Assembly (NCBI GenBank): GCA_021443285.1
Contig: JABUUG010000011.1
Span: 18,104 to 25,029, forward strand
Direction of reading: 5' to 3'
DNA length: 6,926 nt
DNA from: Bacteroidaceae bacterium
GTDB lineage: Bacteria > Bacteroidota > Bacteroidia > Bacteroidales > Bacteroidaceae
The position numbers and the translations under genes were made by a program. Positions within the stretch are counted from its first letter, which is position 1, and the number at the start of each line of letters is the position of its first letter. Below, one piece after another: positions 1 to 6,020 of the stretch. Below the pieces are notes generated by a model. It worked only from the letters and a program-made list of their open reading frames with translations. It did not search any database and was not told the origin of the DNA.

Positions 1-36
1 GTGACATTACCCTTTTGCGCAGAAGTCATTTGTCAC
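1..36. other. Possible stem-loop downstream of cysE, at the window edge
   Basis: GTGACA at 1-6 is the exact reverse complement of TGTCAC at 31-36. Between them, CTTT (12-15) can pair with GAAG (22-25, one G-T pair) around TGCGCA. The structure lies about 50 bp past the cysE stop codon, so it could terminate cysE transcription. The window ends at base 1, where a U-tract would begin on the minus-strand transcript, so this cannot be decided. The outer stem is only 6 bp and the inner segments pair poorly; chance is a realistic alternative. Confidence 0.25.
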
Positions 37-37
37 T

Positions 38-70
38 TTAACTCCACATTAACTCCACAATAACTACACT
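38..70. repeat. 11-bp tandem repeat downstream of cysE (two exact copies plus one degenerate)
   Basis: TTAACTCCACA occurs at 38-48 and again at 49-59, followed at 60-70 by the related ATAACTACACT. The period is exactly 11 bp. The core TTAACTCC also occurs at 5998-6005 and, inverted, at 5966-5973 in the ackA-dxs gap. The ten bases at 36-45 (CTTTAACTCC) are identical to 5996-6005. The repeat is non-coding and lies 3' of cysE. Its function is unknown; it may belong to a dispersed intergenic repeat family. Confidence 0.7.
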
Positions 71-86
71 TCACTCCCCTTAATGT

Positions 87-965
87 TTATGCGAGGTGTG
101 ACCTGGGGGGGGGGTAGATGTCTTTTGTGACCCACTGGTTTGCACTGATAATGGTGCCTTCTGCGATTGTAATTCGTCCGAGTATTGTTGCATTGGCGTA
201 TACAATGACGTTGTTTCCTATAATGGGGTGTCTTGGTATCCCTTTAATGGGGTTGCCGTTTTCGTCGAGTGGGAATGATTTGGCCCCGAGTGTAACGCCT
301 TGGTAGAGTTTGACGTGGTTTCCGATGATTGTTGTGCTTCCGATGACGACTCCTGTGCCATGGTCTATGCAGAAGTGGTGCCCGATTTGTGCTCCGGGAT
401 GTATGTCTATGCCAGTTTCGGAGTGTGCCATTTCTGTAAGCATTCGTGGTATAATTGGAACTCCTGCCAGGAAGAGCTGGTGTGCGAGACGGTAGTTTGT
501 AAGGGCTTTTATGCAGGGGTAGCATGTAATGATTTCGCTTTGGCTGTCGGCAGCAGGGTCTCCGAGGTATGCTGCCTCTATGTCCATGGCAAGGAGATCG
601 CGGAGTTGTGGGAGTTGTCTTATGACATCTGTGGCTATCTGCCTTGCCTTATCCTTGAGTGCATAGAAGTCTGCTCTGGGGGAGTCTTCTTCGTGTGAGG
701 GTTCTTTGCCGACGAAGCACAGCCCTGAGAGGACTTGTTTGCGCAGTTTCTTGTGAAGCATCTCGACATCGACTCCTATGTGGTATTTTATGGTGTCGGG
801 GTTTACCTGCGAGTGTCCGTAAAATCCGGGGAACATTATGCGGCGGAGTATGTCAATGATGTTCTGGAGTTCTTCTTGTGAAGGAAGATTGTAGCCAAAC
901 TGCTGTTCATGGAAGAGCTGCTGTACTTTGGTTGGATCTGAAAGAATTTCTACGGTGGATTTCAC
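87..965 (-). CDS. cysE: Serine O-acetyltransferase (CysE/EpsC type)
   Basis: Cytoplasmic enzyme that transfers acetyl from acetyl-CoA to L-serine, giving O-acetylserine, the acceptor for sulfide in cysteine synthesis. The frame is open to a TTG at 1028, but that codon and a second TTG at 1007 lie in a tandem repeat, and there is no in-frame ATG before codon 65 of that long form. I chose the GTG at 965, giving 292 residues. The protein then begins just before an LSDP segment that I recall near the N-terminus of relatives. The N-terminal helical domain (about 1-175, with MFPGFYG at 44-50) is followed by a left-handed beta-helix of hexapeptide repeats (about 185-280). Catalytic Asp187 (DIHPGA) and His202 (IDHGTG) are present, as are Asp201 and Arg245-His246 of the serine/cysteine pocket. 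VIGST stands where many homologues have VIGET. The C-terminus reads IYPPPRSHLA because of a 10-base C tract. The gene lies 217 bp after trkH, so it probably has its own promoter. Function is well supported; the start is uncertain. Confidence 0.93.
   Translation of the reverse strand: MKSTVEILSDPTKVQQLFHEQQFGYNLPSQEELQNIIDILRRIMFPGFYGHSQVNPDTIKYHIGVDVEMLHKKLRKQVLSGLCFVGKEPSHEEDSPRADFYALKDKARQIATDVIRQLPQLRDLLAMDIEAAYLGDPAADSQSEIITCYPCIKALTNYRLAHQLFLAGVPIIPRMLTEMAHSETGIDIHPGAQIGHHFCIDHGTGVVIGSTTIIGNHVKLYQGVTLGAKSFPLDENGNPIKGIPRHPIIGNNVIVYANATILGRITIAEGTIISANQWVTKDIYPPPRSHLA
105..114 (-). repeat. 10-base homopolymer (C10 on the coding strand) near the 3' end of cysE
   Basis: Ten consecutive G on the plus strand read as TAC CCC CCC CCC in cysE, giving Tyr-Pro-Pro-Pro eight to five residues from the C-terminus. 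Loss of one base would give PPPGHTSHKH before a stop codon; gain of one would give PPPQVTPRINIKGSEV before a stop. Both changes alter only the tail beyond the beta-helix. Tracts of this length are prone to slippage and to base-calling error. Confidence 0.9.
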
Positions 966-1002
966 TGTTTGTTTATGTTTTATGATGTTTTGTTCTTTGT
1001 GT

Positions 1003-1067
1003 GGCAAGAATATTTTATTTCTTGGCAAGTGGGCAAGAATATTTTATTTCTTGGCAAGTGGGGCAAG
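1003..1067. repeat. 29-bp perfect tandem duplication with internal inverted repeat, upstream of cysE
   Basis: Bases 1003-1031 are repeated exactly at 1032-1060; one base later a third partial copy, GGCAAG, begins at 1062. Each unit contains the interrupted palindrome CAAGAATATTTTATTTCTTG (1005-1024 and 1034-1053): 6-bp arms CAAGAA/TTCTTG around an 8-base AT-rich centre. The shorter CTTGGCAAG joins successive palindromes (1021-1029 and 1050-1058). On the cysE strand each unit also contains TATTCTTG, one base from the Bacteroidetes -7 consensus TAnnTTTG. The elements end about 38 bp before the proposed GTG start. They could be a duplicated operator or promoter element, which is inference. If translation began at the TTG at 1028, copy 1 would be coding instead. 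Confidence 0.85.
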
Positions 1068-1152
1068 CGCGGGGGTGGTAACTGGGGGGAAACTTACGGG
1101 GATGGCAGGATACCGAGATAAGGGGCGGTGCAGCCGCGTGGGGCGTGGGGGG
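1060..1152 (+). other. Cluster of G-runs in the trkH-cysE spacer (possible G-quadruplex)
   Basis: Within 93 bp the plus strand has seven runs of four or more G: 1060-1063, 1071-1075, 1084-1089, 1098-1101, 1122-1125, 1140-1143 and 1147-1152. The first four are separated by 7, 8 and 8 bases, slightly longer than the usual limit for a stable quadruplex. The G-rich strand is the template for the minus-strand genes, so the transcript here is C-rich and any quadruplex would form in DNA. No clear rho-independent terminator is visible after trkH. Confidence 0.5.
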
Positions 1153-1182
1153 AATTAACTTGGCTGGTAGAAATAGGTGGTG

Positions 1183-2652
1183 TTATGAGTCTTTCCAAAA
1201 GGATGGGGTAAAGAGAACGAGTACGCTGAGGATTTCGAGTCTTCCCATGAGCATCAGGAAGGATAGACTCCATTTTGCTGTAGCAGAAAGTCCTGACCAT
1301 GAACAAGTTCCCTGAAGGGGGGCACCAAGTGCGGGGCCTACATTGCTTGCCGAGCTTATGGCGATTGTTATGGCGTCGTAAGGGTCAAGCCATTCGTCGG
1401 AAAAGGCGAGTATGATGTATGTAACAAGACAGAGTAGTATATAGACAGCGAGAAAGACGAGTAGGGAGACCTGTTGCGAAGTGTTTACACTTACGCTGTT
1501 TATCCTAAGCGGCAGCACGGCTTTGGGATGCAGGTTTTTCCTGAGTTCATTTGAGGCGAGCTTTATTACCATTGATGCTCGCACGCATTTGAATCCTCCG
1601 GCCGTGCTTCCGGCACATCCTCCTATAAACATGAGTATTGCCAGAATCACCCATGTGACGTGCGGCCATAGTTCTGTAGCCTCATTGAAGACTCCCGTAG
1701 TGGTTATCAGCGATACAACTTGGAAAAGTGCAACTCTGATAGCGTGCAATATGTCATAGTTGGTATGTTCGCTGAGTACGAGTAAAATGGTGATAATTAG
1801 TGTGGAAATGAGTATAAGGCTTATGTATAGATAGCTTTCCGTATTGTCAATGAGCTTCCTGACTTTTCCTTTTGCAACTATAAGGTAGAGCATTGTGAAA
1901 TTTATGCCTGAAAGGAACATGAAGATTATTGCAGTAAAATCTATAAACGCAGCCCCAAAATAGTGTGTGGAGTCTGTGTGTGTGCTGAATCCGCCGGTTG
2001 CGGTTGTTGACATGGCGTAGTTTATGGCATCAAAAGTGGTCATTCCTCCGAAAGAATAAAGAAGTGCGCATGATGCTGTAAGTGTAAGATATACTGATGC
2101 TATGATTTTGGCATTGGTGGAAAGTTTGGGGTGCATCTTGTTTCTGAGGGGGCCTGTTGCTTCTGCCGAAAACACTCTTACGCTTCCTCCGACAAGTCCT
2201 GGAAGGACTGCTATCGTGAAGAATGCTATTCCCAGACCTCCTATCCACTGTGTCATTGACCTCCACAAGAGTAATCCCTGAGGGCAATGGTCGACATCGT
2301 CCATTATCGTTGCTCCTGTTGTGGTAAATCCGGACATTGTCTCGAAGTAGGCATCTGTGAAATTCGGTATGTATCCGTTCACAAGAAAAGGAAGTGATCC
2401 AAATAATGAATATATTATCCATGTGATGGAAACGAGGAGGTATGCCTCCCTTCTTGACATCATGTCTTTATTGTTCTTCCCTGCGTATAGAAAAATAACG
2501 GCCGCCATTATGACAAGAAACAGCGAGACGATAAAGGCAAAGAAATCGTCAGACTCTGTGTATACGCTTAGTGCCAATGGCACACACATTAGTGTCGCTT
2601 CCAGAATAAGAAGCGAACCTAACACATTGGATATGAGTCTGAAATTAATCAA
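1183..2652 (-). CDS. trkH: Trk potassium uptake system, membrane subunit TrkH
   Basis: Integral membrane K+-conducting subunit of the Trk system, of 489 residues, close to the usual length of about 480. It is hydrophobic throughout and has four pore-loop repeats. The filter glycines are visible in TTTG (110-113), TATGG (217-221), TTTG (317-320) and SNVGP (436-440). Other family hallmarks are the QWIGGLGI segment (135-142), the Gly-rich intramembrane loop GGCAGSTAGGFK (344-355) in the third repeat, and MGRLE (469-473) in the last helix. The start is TTG at 2652, only 4 bp after the trkA stop. No in-frame ATG is nearby, and the resulting INFRLISNVLGSLLILE start agrees with relatives as I recall them. 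No Shine-Dalgarno sequence is seen. Its adjacency to trkA supports co-expression of the gating and channel subunits. Confidence 0.96.
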   Translation of the reverse strand: MINFRLISNVLGSLLILEATLMCVPLALSVYTESDDFFAFIVSLFLVIMAAVIFLYAGKNNKDMMSRREAYLLVSITWIIYSLFGSLPFLVNGYIPNFTDAYFETMSGFTTTGATIMDDVDHCPQGLLLWRSMTQWIGGLGIAFFTIAVLPGLVGGSVRVFSAEATGPLRNKMHPKLSTNAKIIASVYLTLTASCALLYSFGGMTTFDAINYAMSTTATGGFSTHTDSTHYFGAAFIDFTAIIFMFLSGINFTMLYLIVAKGKVRKLIDNTESYLYISLILISTLIITILLVLSEHTNYDILHAIRVALFQVVSLITTTGVFNEATELWPHVTWVILAILMFIGGCAGSTAGGFKCVRASMVIKLASNELRKNLHPKAVLPLRINSVSVNTSQQVSLLVFLAVYILLCLVTYIILAFSDEWLDPYDAITIAISSASNVGPALGAPLQGTCSWSGLSATAKWSLSFLMLMGRLEILSVLVLFTPSFWKDS

Positions 2653-2656
2653 TAAA

Positions 2657-4006
2657 TCAACAAAAAAACTTTTCCACCTTGTCTATCTTCACATTGTAGC
2701 AGAAGACTATCGCCTTGTCTCCTGGCAAGAAGACAGTGTCCCCAGAGACAAGTTTCCCCTCACCGTCTGCATGTATCAGTCCTCCTATAGTGCATCCCTT
2801 GGGAAGATCCAAGTCCTTGACAGGCTTTCGCGTAACCTTAGCTCCATTAGTAACAACAAACTCCACGATGTCAGCATTTGCTGTCATGAGATAGCTTAAA
2901 TTACTCATGTTAGAATTGTTCAGCATTATCTGGTAAATCTGTGTTGCTGCCAATGCTTTTTTGTTCACTATTGTGCCAATGTCGAGATTTACCGCCATTG
3001 TAGCGTAGTCCATATTCTCTACGATGGCAACAGTTTTCCGTACGCCGTATTTTTTGGCAGTGAGACAGGCAAGAATGTTTGTCTCTGCGTTTCCTGTTGC
3101 TGCCACGAATGCCTGTGTGTTTCTTATTCCTTCTTCAAGCAGTGTGCTTGTGTCGCGTCCGTCAGCGTGTATAATCATGACATTTTCCTTTGTTATTATG
3201 TCACGTAGCTCCTCACAGCGTTTTTCGTCTTTCTCAAATACTCTGACAGAAAGGTGGCTTGGCATTTGCTCTATTGCCCGAATGGCAGTGTCTCCTCCAC
3301 CCATCACTATTACATTCTTCACATCAACATATCCGTCTTTACCGACAAGGCGCCTGATAGACGGTATATACTCTTTCATGGTCATGAACCATGCTGTGTC
3401 ATAAAGTTTAAGGCAGTCGTTGCCGCCGGGTATGATTGTTTCGTTGTTTCTGCGTATTGCAACAAGATGGTAAGGATCGGTTTTGGAGAACAATTCTTTC
3501 AGAGGAGTGTCAAGAATCGTTGCTTCCTCACGGAGTTTTATGCCGAGCATAACGAGGTTTGAGTCTTCGAAGTCCACCCTTTGACGCACCCAGGACATCT
3601 TCAGCCCCGTGGCTATCTGCTTGCCCGCAAGATACTCTGGGTATATAATGGTGTCTATACCTAAAGACTTGTACACCCTCTGGTGTTCTACATCAATAAA
3701 TTCATAGTTATTAACTTTTGCCACACAGCATGCTGCTCCAAGAGTCTTTGCTAAACAGCAGGCATTAAGGTTTACATCCTCGTTTAGGGTGACAGCAATA
3801 TAAAGCCCCGCATTCTTGACTTCCGTTTCTCGCATCGTTGCAAAAGAGGAAGGGAAGCCGCAATAAGTCAGAAGGTCATAGTCGTTGCTTATGTATGCCA
3901 AACGCTCCTCACTCTCATCTACCAGCACTATTTCATGATTCATTCTCGTGAAAAGCATAGCCAGATGGGTGCCTATTCCATAAGCTCCTGCAATGATTAT
4001 CTTCAT
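2657..4006 (-). CDS. trkA: Trk potassium uptake system, NAD-binding regulatory subunit TrkA
   Basis: Cytoplasmic RCK protein that assembles under TrkH and gates it in response to nucleotide binding. Its 449 residues match the normal two-module layout: RCK-N 1 (about 1-120), RCK-C 1 (about 145-225), RCK-N 2 (about 230-350) and RCK-C 2 (about 370-449). In the first Rossmann fold the usual GxGxxG reads GAYGIG (7-12), with Tyr9 in place of the middle glycine; the acidic residue after strand 2 is Asp30. The second fold reads GGGDTA (236-241) with Ala in place of the last glycine, and has Glu258. Two Cys-Cys pairs occur at 83-84 and 93-94. The ATG at 4006 gives the expected MKIIIAG beginning and lies 12 bp after the dxs stop. 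It is followed by trkH after 4 bp, so the two are probably translated from one mRNA with dxs. Confidence 0.95.
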   Translation of the reverse strand: MKIIIAGAYGIGTHLAMLFTRMNHEIVLVDESEERLAYISNDYDLLTYCGFPSSFATMRETEVKNAGLYIAVTLNEDVNLNACCLAKTLGAACCVAKVNNYEFIDVEHQRVYKSLGIDTIIYPEYLAGKQIATGLKMSWVRQRVDFEDSNLVMLGIKLREEATILDTPLKELFSKTDPYHLVAIRRNNETIIPGGNDCLKLYDTAWFMTMKEYIPSIRRLVGKDGYVDVKNVIVMGGGDTAIRAIEQMPSHLSVRVFEKDEKRCEELRDIITKENVMIIHADGRDTSTLLEEGIRNTQAFVAATGNAETNILACLTAKKYGVRKTVAIVENMDYATMAVNLDIGTIVNKKALAATQIYQIMLNNSNMSNLSYLMTANADIVEFVVTNGAKVTRKPVKDLDLPKGCTIGGLIHADGEGKLVSGDTVFLPGDKAIVFCYNVKIDKVEKFFC

Positions 4007-4018
4007 AGCTCTTATTTG

Positions 4019-5944
4019 TTATTTTGTTGACATAGCGAAAAGTGTTTCCTTAATTGATATGACATCTATTCCGCAGATTCGCTGCAGTTCAGCTACCGTC
4101 CCATGCTCTATAAACATATCGTCTATGCCCAGTATCTTCACTTGTGGCATCTTTTTGCCTGTCTCTGAGCATCGTGCCGACATATATTCAAGTACAGCAG
4201 AACCGAAACCACCACTCTTGCAGCCATCCTCCACCGTCAGAATGGTTTCGTATCTATCCATTGCCTCATCTATGATGGTAGTGTCAAGTGGTTTAAGGAA
4301 GCGCATGTCGTAGTGAGCCACTTTGCAGAAGGGACACTCTGCCTCATACTCTTTGATAGAGGCAGACACATTGTTTCCAATATTACCTATGGATAGTACT
4401 GCTATTCGTTCTCCATCTTTTATTTTCCGTCCCTTACCTATTTCTATCTCCTCAAAAGGTTTTCGCCAGTCTTCTACGACACCACAACCACGGGGATATC
4501 GTATTGCCCACGACGTGCCATTTCCACGAAGGAAAAGTTGCATCGGCGTGTACATCATATTGCGTAGTTCTATTTCATCCATAGGTGCGCATATGACAAA
4601 ATTAGGTATGGCACGCATAAACACCATGTCATAGACACCATGATGCGTGGCACCGTCTTCTCCAACCAGTCCTGCACGGTCGAAACACATCACCACGGGC
4701 AGTGATAATATCGCCACATCATGAATTATATTATCGATGGCACGCTGTGCAAAACTGCTGTAAATATTGCAGAAAGGCAACATGCCCTCCTTTGCAAGTC
4801 CGGCAGAGAATGTAACTGCATGGCCTTCAGCAATGCCCACATCAAAGACCCTTTCCGGTATCTCGCGTTGCATGATGTTCATAGAACATCCAGAAGGCAT
4901 TGCCGGAGTTATACCGACTATCCGTTCTTCCGACCTTGCCAGTTCAAGAAGTGTCTCTCCGAAAACATCCTGATACTTTGTCAATTTGCTCTTCTTTCCT
5001 CGAAGCTCTCCTGTATCTGCATCGAAATATCCCGGTGCATGCCATAGGCTCGGATCTATTTCTGCTGGTTCATAGCCGTGCCCCTTCTGGGTGTGTATGT
5101 GCAGAAGACGAGGCCCTTCCATGTTCTTGAGCTGCGTAAGTATGCGCACAAGTTCTTTTACATTATGCCCGTCAAACGGACCGAAATAGCGTATGTTAAG
5201 TCCCTCAAAAATGTTCTGATGCCCACTGATTGCTGATTTCAGGGCATTGCTGAAACGAAGAATCCGGTTCCTTCCACTTTCCCCAAGATGACCGCGATTA
5301 CGGAGCCAGCTTGACACCTTAAACTTTATGTTGTTGTATGTCTTGTTCGTGTTGAGTTGTTTCAGATACTCCTTCATAGCACCCACACTTTTGTCGATGC
5401 TCATATTGTTATCATTCAAGATAATAAGAAGGTTGTTCGGAGTAACCGACACATTATTCAAGCCTTCAAAAGCTAAACCACCACTCATCGCACCATCGCC
5501 GATAAGCGCAATCACATTTCTTGGTCTCTTATTTACGCTTTTACTTGAGAATTTGTCTGCCACAGACATTCCAAGGGCGGCAGAAATGGAGTTAGAAGCA
5601 TGACCGCAGGTAAATGTGTCATACTCGCTCTCTAAAGGTGATGGGAAGGGGCGCAGACCTCCTAATTTCCGGTTTGTGGAGAATCTGTCTTTTCTGCCTG
5701 TAAGTATTTTATGGCCGTATGCCTGATGACCGACATCCCATACTATCCGGTCTTCTGGAGTGTTGAACACATAATGCATAGCAACCGTTATTTCAATAGC
5801 GCCAAGGCTTGAAGCAAAATGTCCTGGATTGTTAGAAAGTTCCTTGACGATATCATCACGAAGTTCATCACAAAGCTGTGGCAGGTCTTCGACTTTCAGT
5901 TTCCGAAGATCTGCTGGATATTGTATTTTTTTAAACAAACTCAT
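4019..5944 (-). CDS. dxs: 1-deoxy-D-xylulose-5-phosphate synthase
   Basis: Thiamine-diphosphate-dependent enzyme that condenses pyruvate with glyceraldehyde 3-phosphate to give DXP and CO2. This is the first step of the MEP isoprenoid pathway and also supplies thiamine and pyridoxal synthesis. It has 641 residues, a normal full length. The N-terminal pyrophosphate domain has His42 (GHFASS), His73 (VGHQAY) and the GDG motif at 149-151 paired with Asn177 (ILND). The pyrimidine domain has the cofactor-activating Glu373 (DVGIAEGH), the loop [10 protein letters not shown] (422-431) and THHG (433-436). The C-terminal transketolase domain follows from about 500. IAEGH replaces the IAEQH of E. coli, a change I recall as common in Bacteroidetes. 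The ATG at 5944 gives the standard N-terminus. It appears to be the first gene of dxs-trkA-trkH, 76 bp after ackA, with a hairpin ending 21 bp before the start codon. No clear promoter was found in that gap. Confidence 0.97.
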   Translation of the reverse strand: MSLFKKIQYPADLRKLKVEDLPQLCDELRDDIVKELSNNPGHFASSLGAIEITVAMHYVFNTPEDRIVWDVGHQAYGHKILTGRKDRFSTNRKLGGLRPFPSPLESEYDTFTCGHASNSISAALGMSVADKFSSKSVNKRPRNVIALIGDGAMSGGLAFEGLNNVSVTPNNLLIILNDNNMSIDKSVGAMKEYLKQLNTNKTYNNIKFKVSSWLRNRGHLGESGRNRILRFSNALKSAISGHQNIFEGLNIRYFGPFDGHNVKELVRILTQLKNMEGPRLLHIHTQKGHGYEPAEIDPSLWHAPGYFDADTGELRGKKSKLTKYQDVFGETLLELARSEERIVGITPAMPSGCSMNIMQREIPERVFDVGIAEGHAVTFSAGLAKEGMLPFCNIYSSFAQRAIDNIIHDVAILSLPVVMCFDRAGLVGEDGATHHGVYDMVFMRAIPNFVICAPMDEIELRNMMYTPMQLFLRGNGTSWAIRYPRGCGVVEDWRKPFEEIEIGKGRKIKDGERIAVLSIGNIGNNVSASIKEYEAECPFCKVAHYDMRFLKPLDTTIIDEAMDRYETILTVEDGCKSGGFGSAVLEYMSARCSETGKKMPQVKILGIDDMFIEHGTVAELQRICGIDVISIKETLFAMSTK

Positions 5945-5965
5945 TAAAGCATGTTCAATTAATCA

Positions 5966-6005
5966 GGAGTTAAAGCAGTCCTTTGTAAAGCACTCCTTTA
6001 ACTCC
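5966..6005. promoter_or_regulatory. 40-nt imperfect hairpin between ackA and dxs (terminator, attenuator or 5' UTR structure)
   Basis: GGAGTTAAAG (5966-5975) and CTTTAACTCC (5996-6005) are exact reverse complements. Pairing continues inward after a C-C mismatch with AGT/ACT (5977-5979 with 5992-5994), then another mismatch and CTTT/AAAG (5981-5984 with 5987-5990). In all, 17 of 20 positions are complementary. It starts 15 bp after the ackA stop codon (on the minus strand) and ends 21 bp before the dxs ATG. On the minus-strand transcript it is followed by UGAUUAAUUG, not a U-tract, so it is not a textbook rho-independent terminator. It could still limit read-through from ackA or shape the dxs leader. 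Confidence 0.6.
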
Positions 6006-6020
6006 CATATATATAGCCAC

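Noticed and set aside
300..698. Plus-strand open frame of 132 codons opposite cysE
   Set aside because: It lies wholly antisense to a gene with clear catalytic motifs, and its Cys- and Val-rich product resembles no family I know. It is best explained as a shadow of cysE codon usage.
1003..1067. CRISPR-like array
   Set aside because: The 29-bp copies are directly adjacent with no spacer sequence, there are only two full copies, and no cas gene is present.
1125..1137. Small hairpin GCGG-TGCAG-CCGC in the trkH-cysE spacer as a trkH terminator
   Set aside because: The stem is only four to five pairs and is not followed by a U-tract on the minus-strand transcript.
928..1158. Plus-strand open frame of 76 codons spanning the tandem repeat and the G-runs
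   Set aside because: Its product is low-complexity sequence generated by the repeat and G-runs, with no recognisable domain; it overlaps the start of cysE on the other strand.
2357..2899. Plus-strand open frame of 180 codons across the trkA-trkH junction
   Set aside because: It is antisense to the ends of two well-supported genes and has no recognisable domain.
4019..5944. EGH in place of EQH at the Dxs active site as a sign of altered function
   Set aside because: The catalytic Glu is kept, all other motifs are intact, and the substitution is, as far as I recall, usual in Bacteroidetes Dxs.
1183..5944. dxs-trkA-trkH as a novel functional system linking isoprenoid synthesis to potassium uptake
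   Set aside because: The arrangement is, as I recall, a common gene order in Bacteroidales, and each protein is a standard member of its family; nothing in the sequence shows a new joint function.
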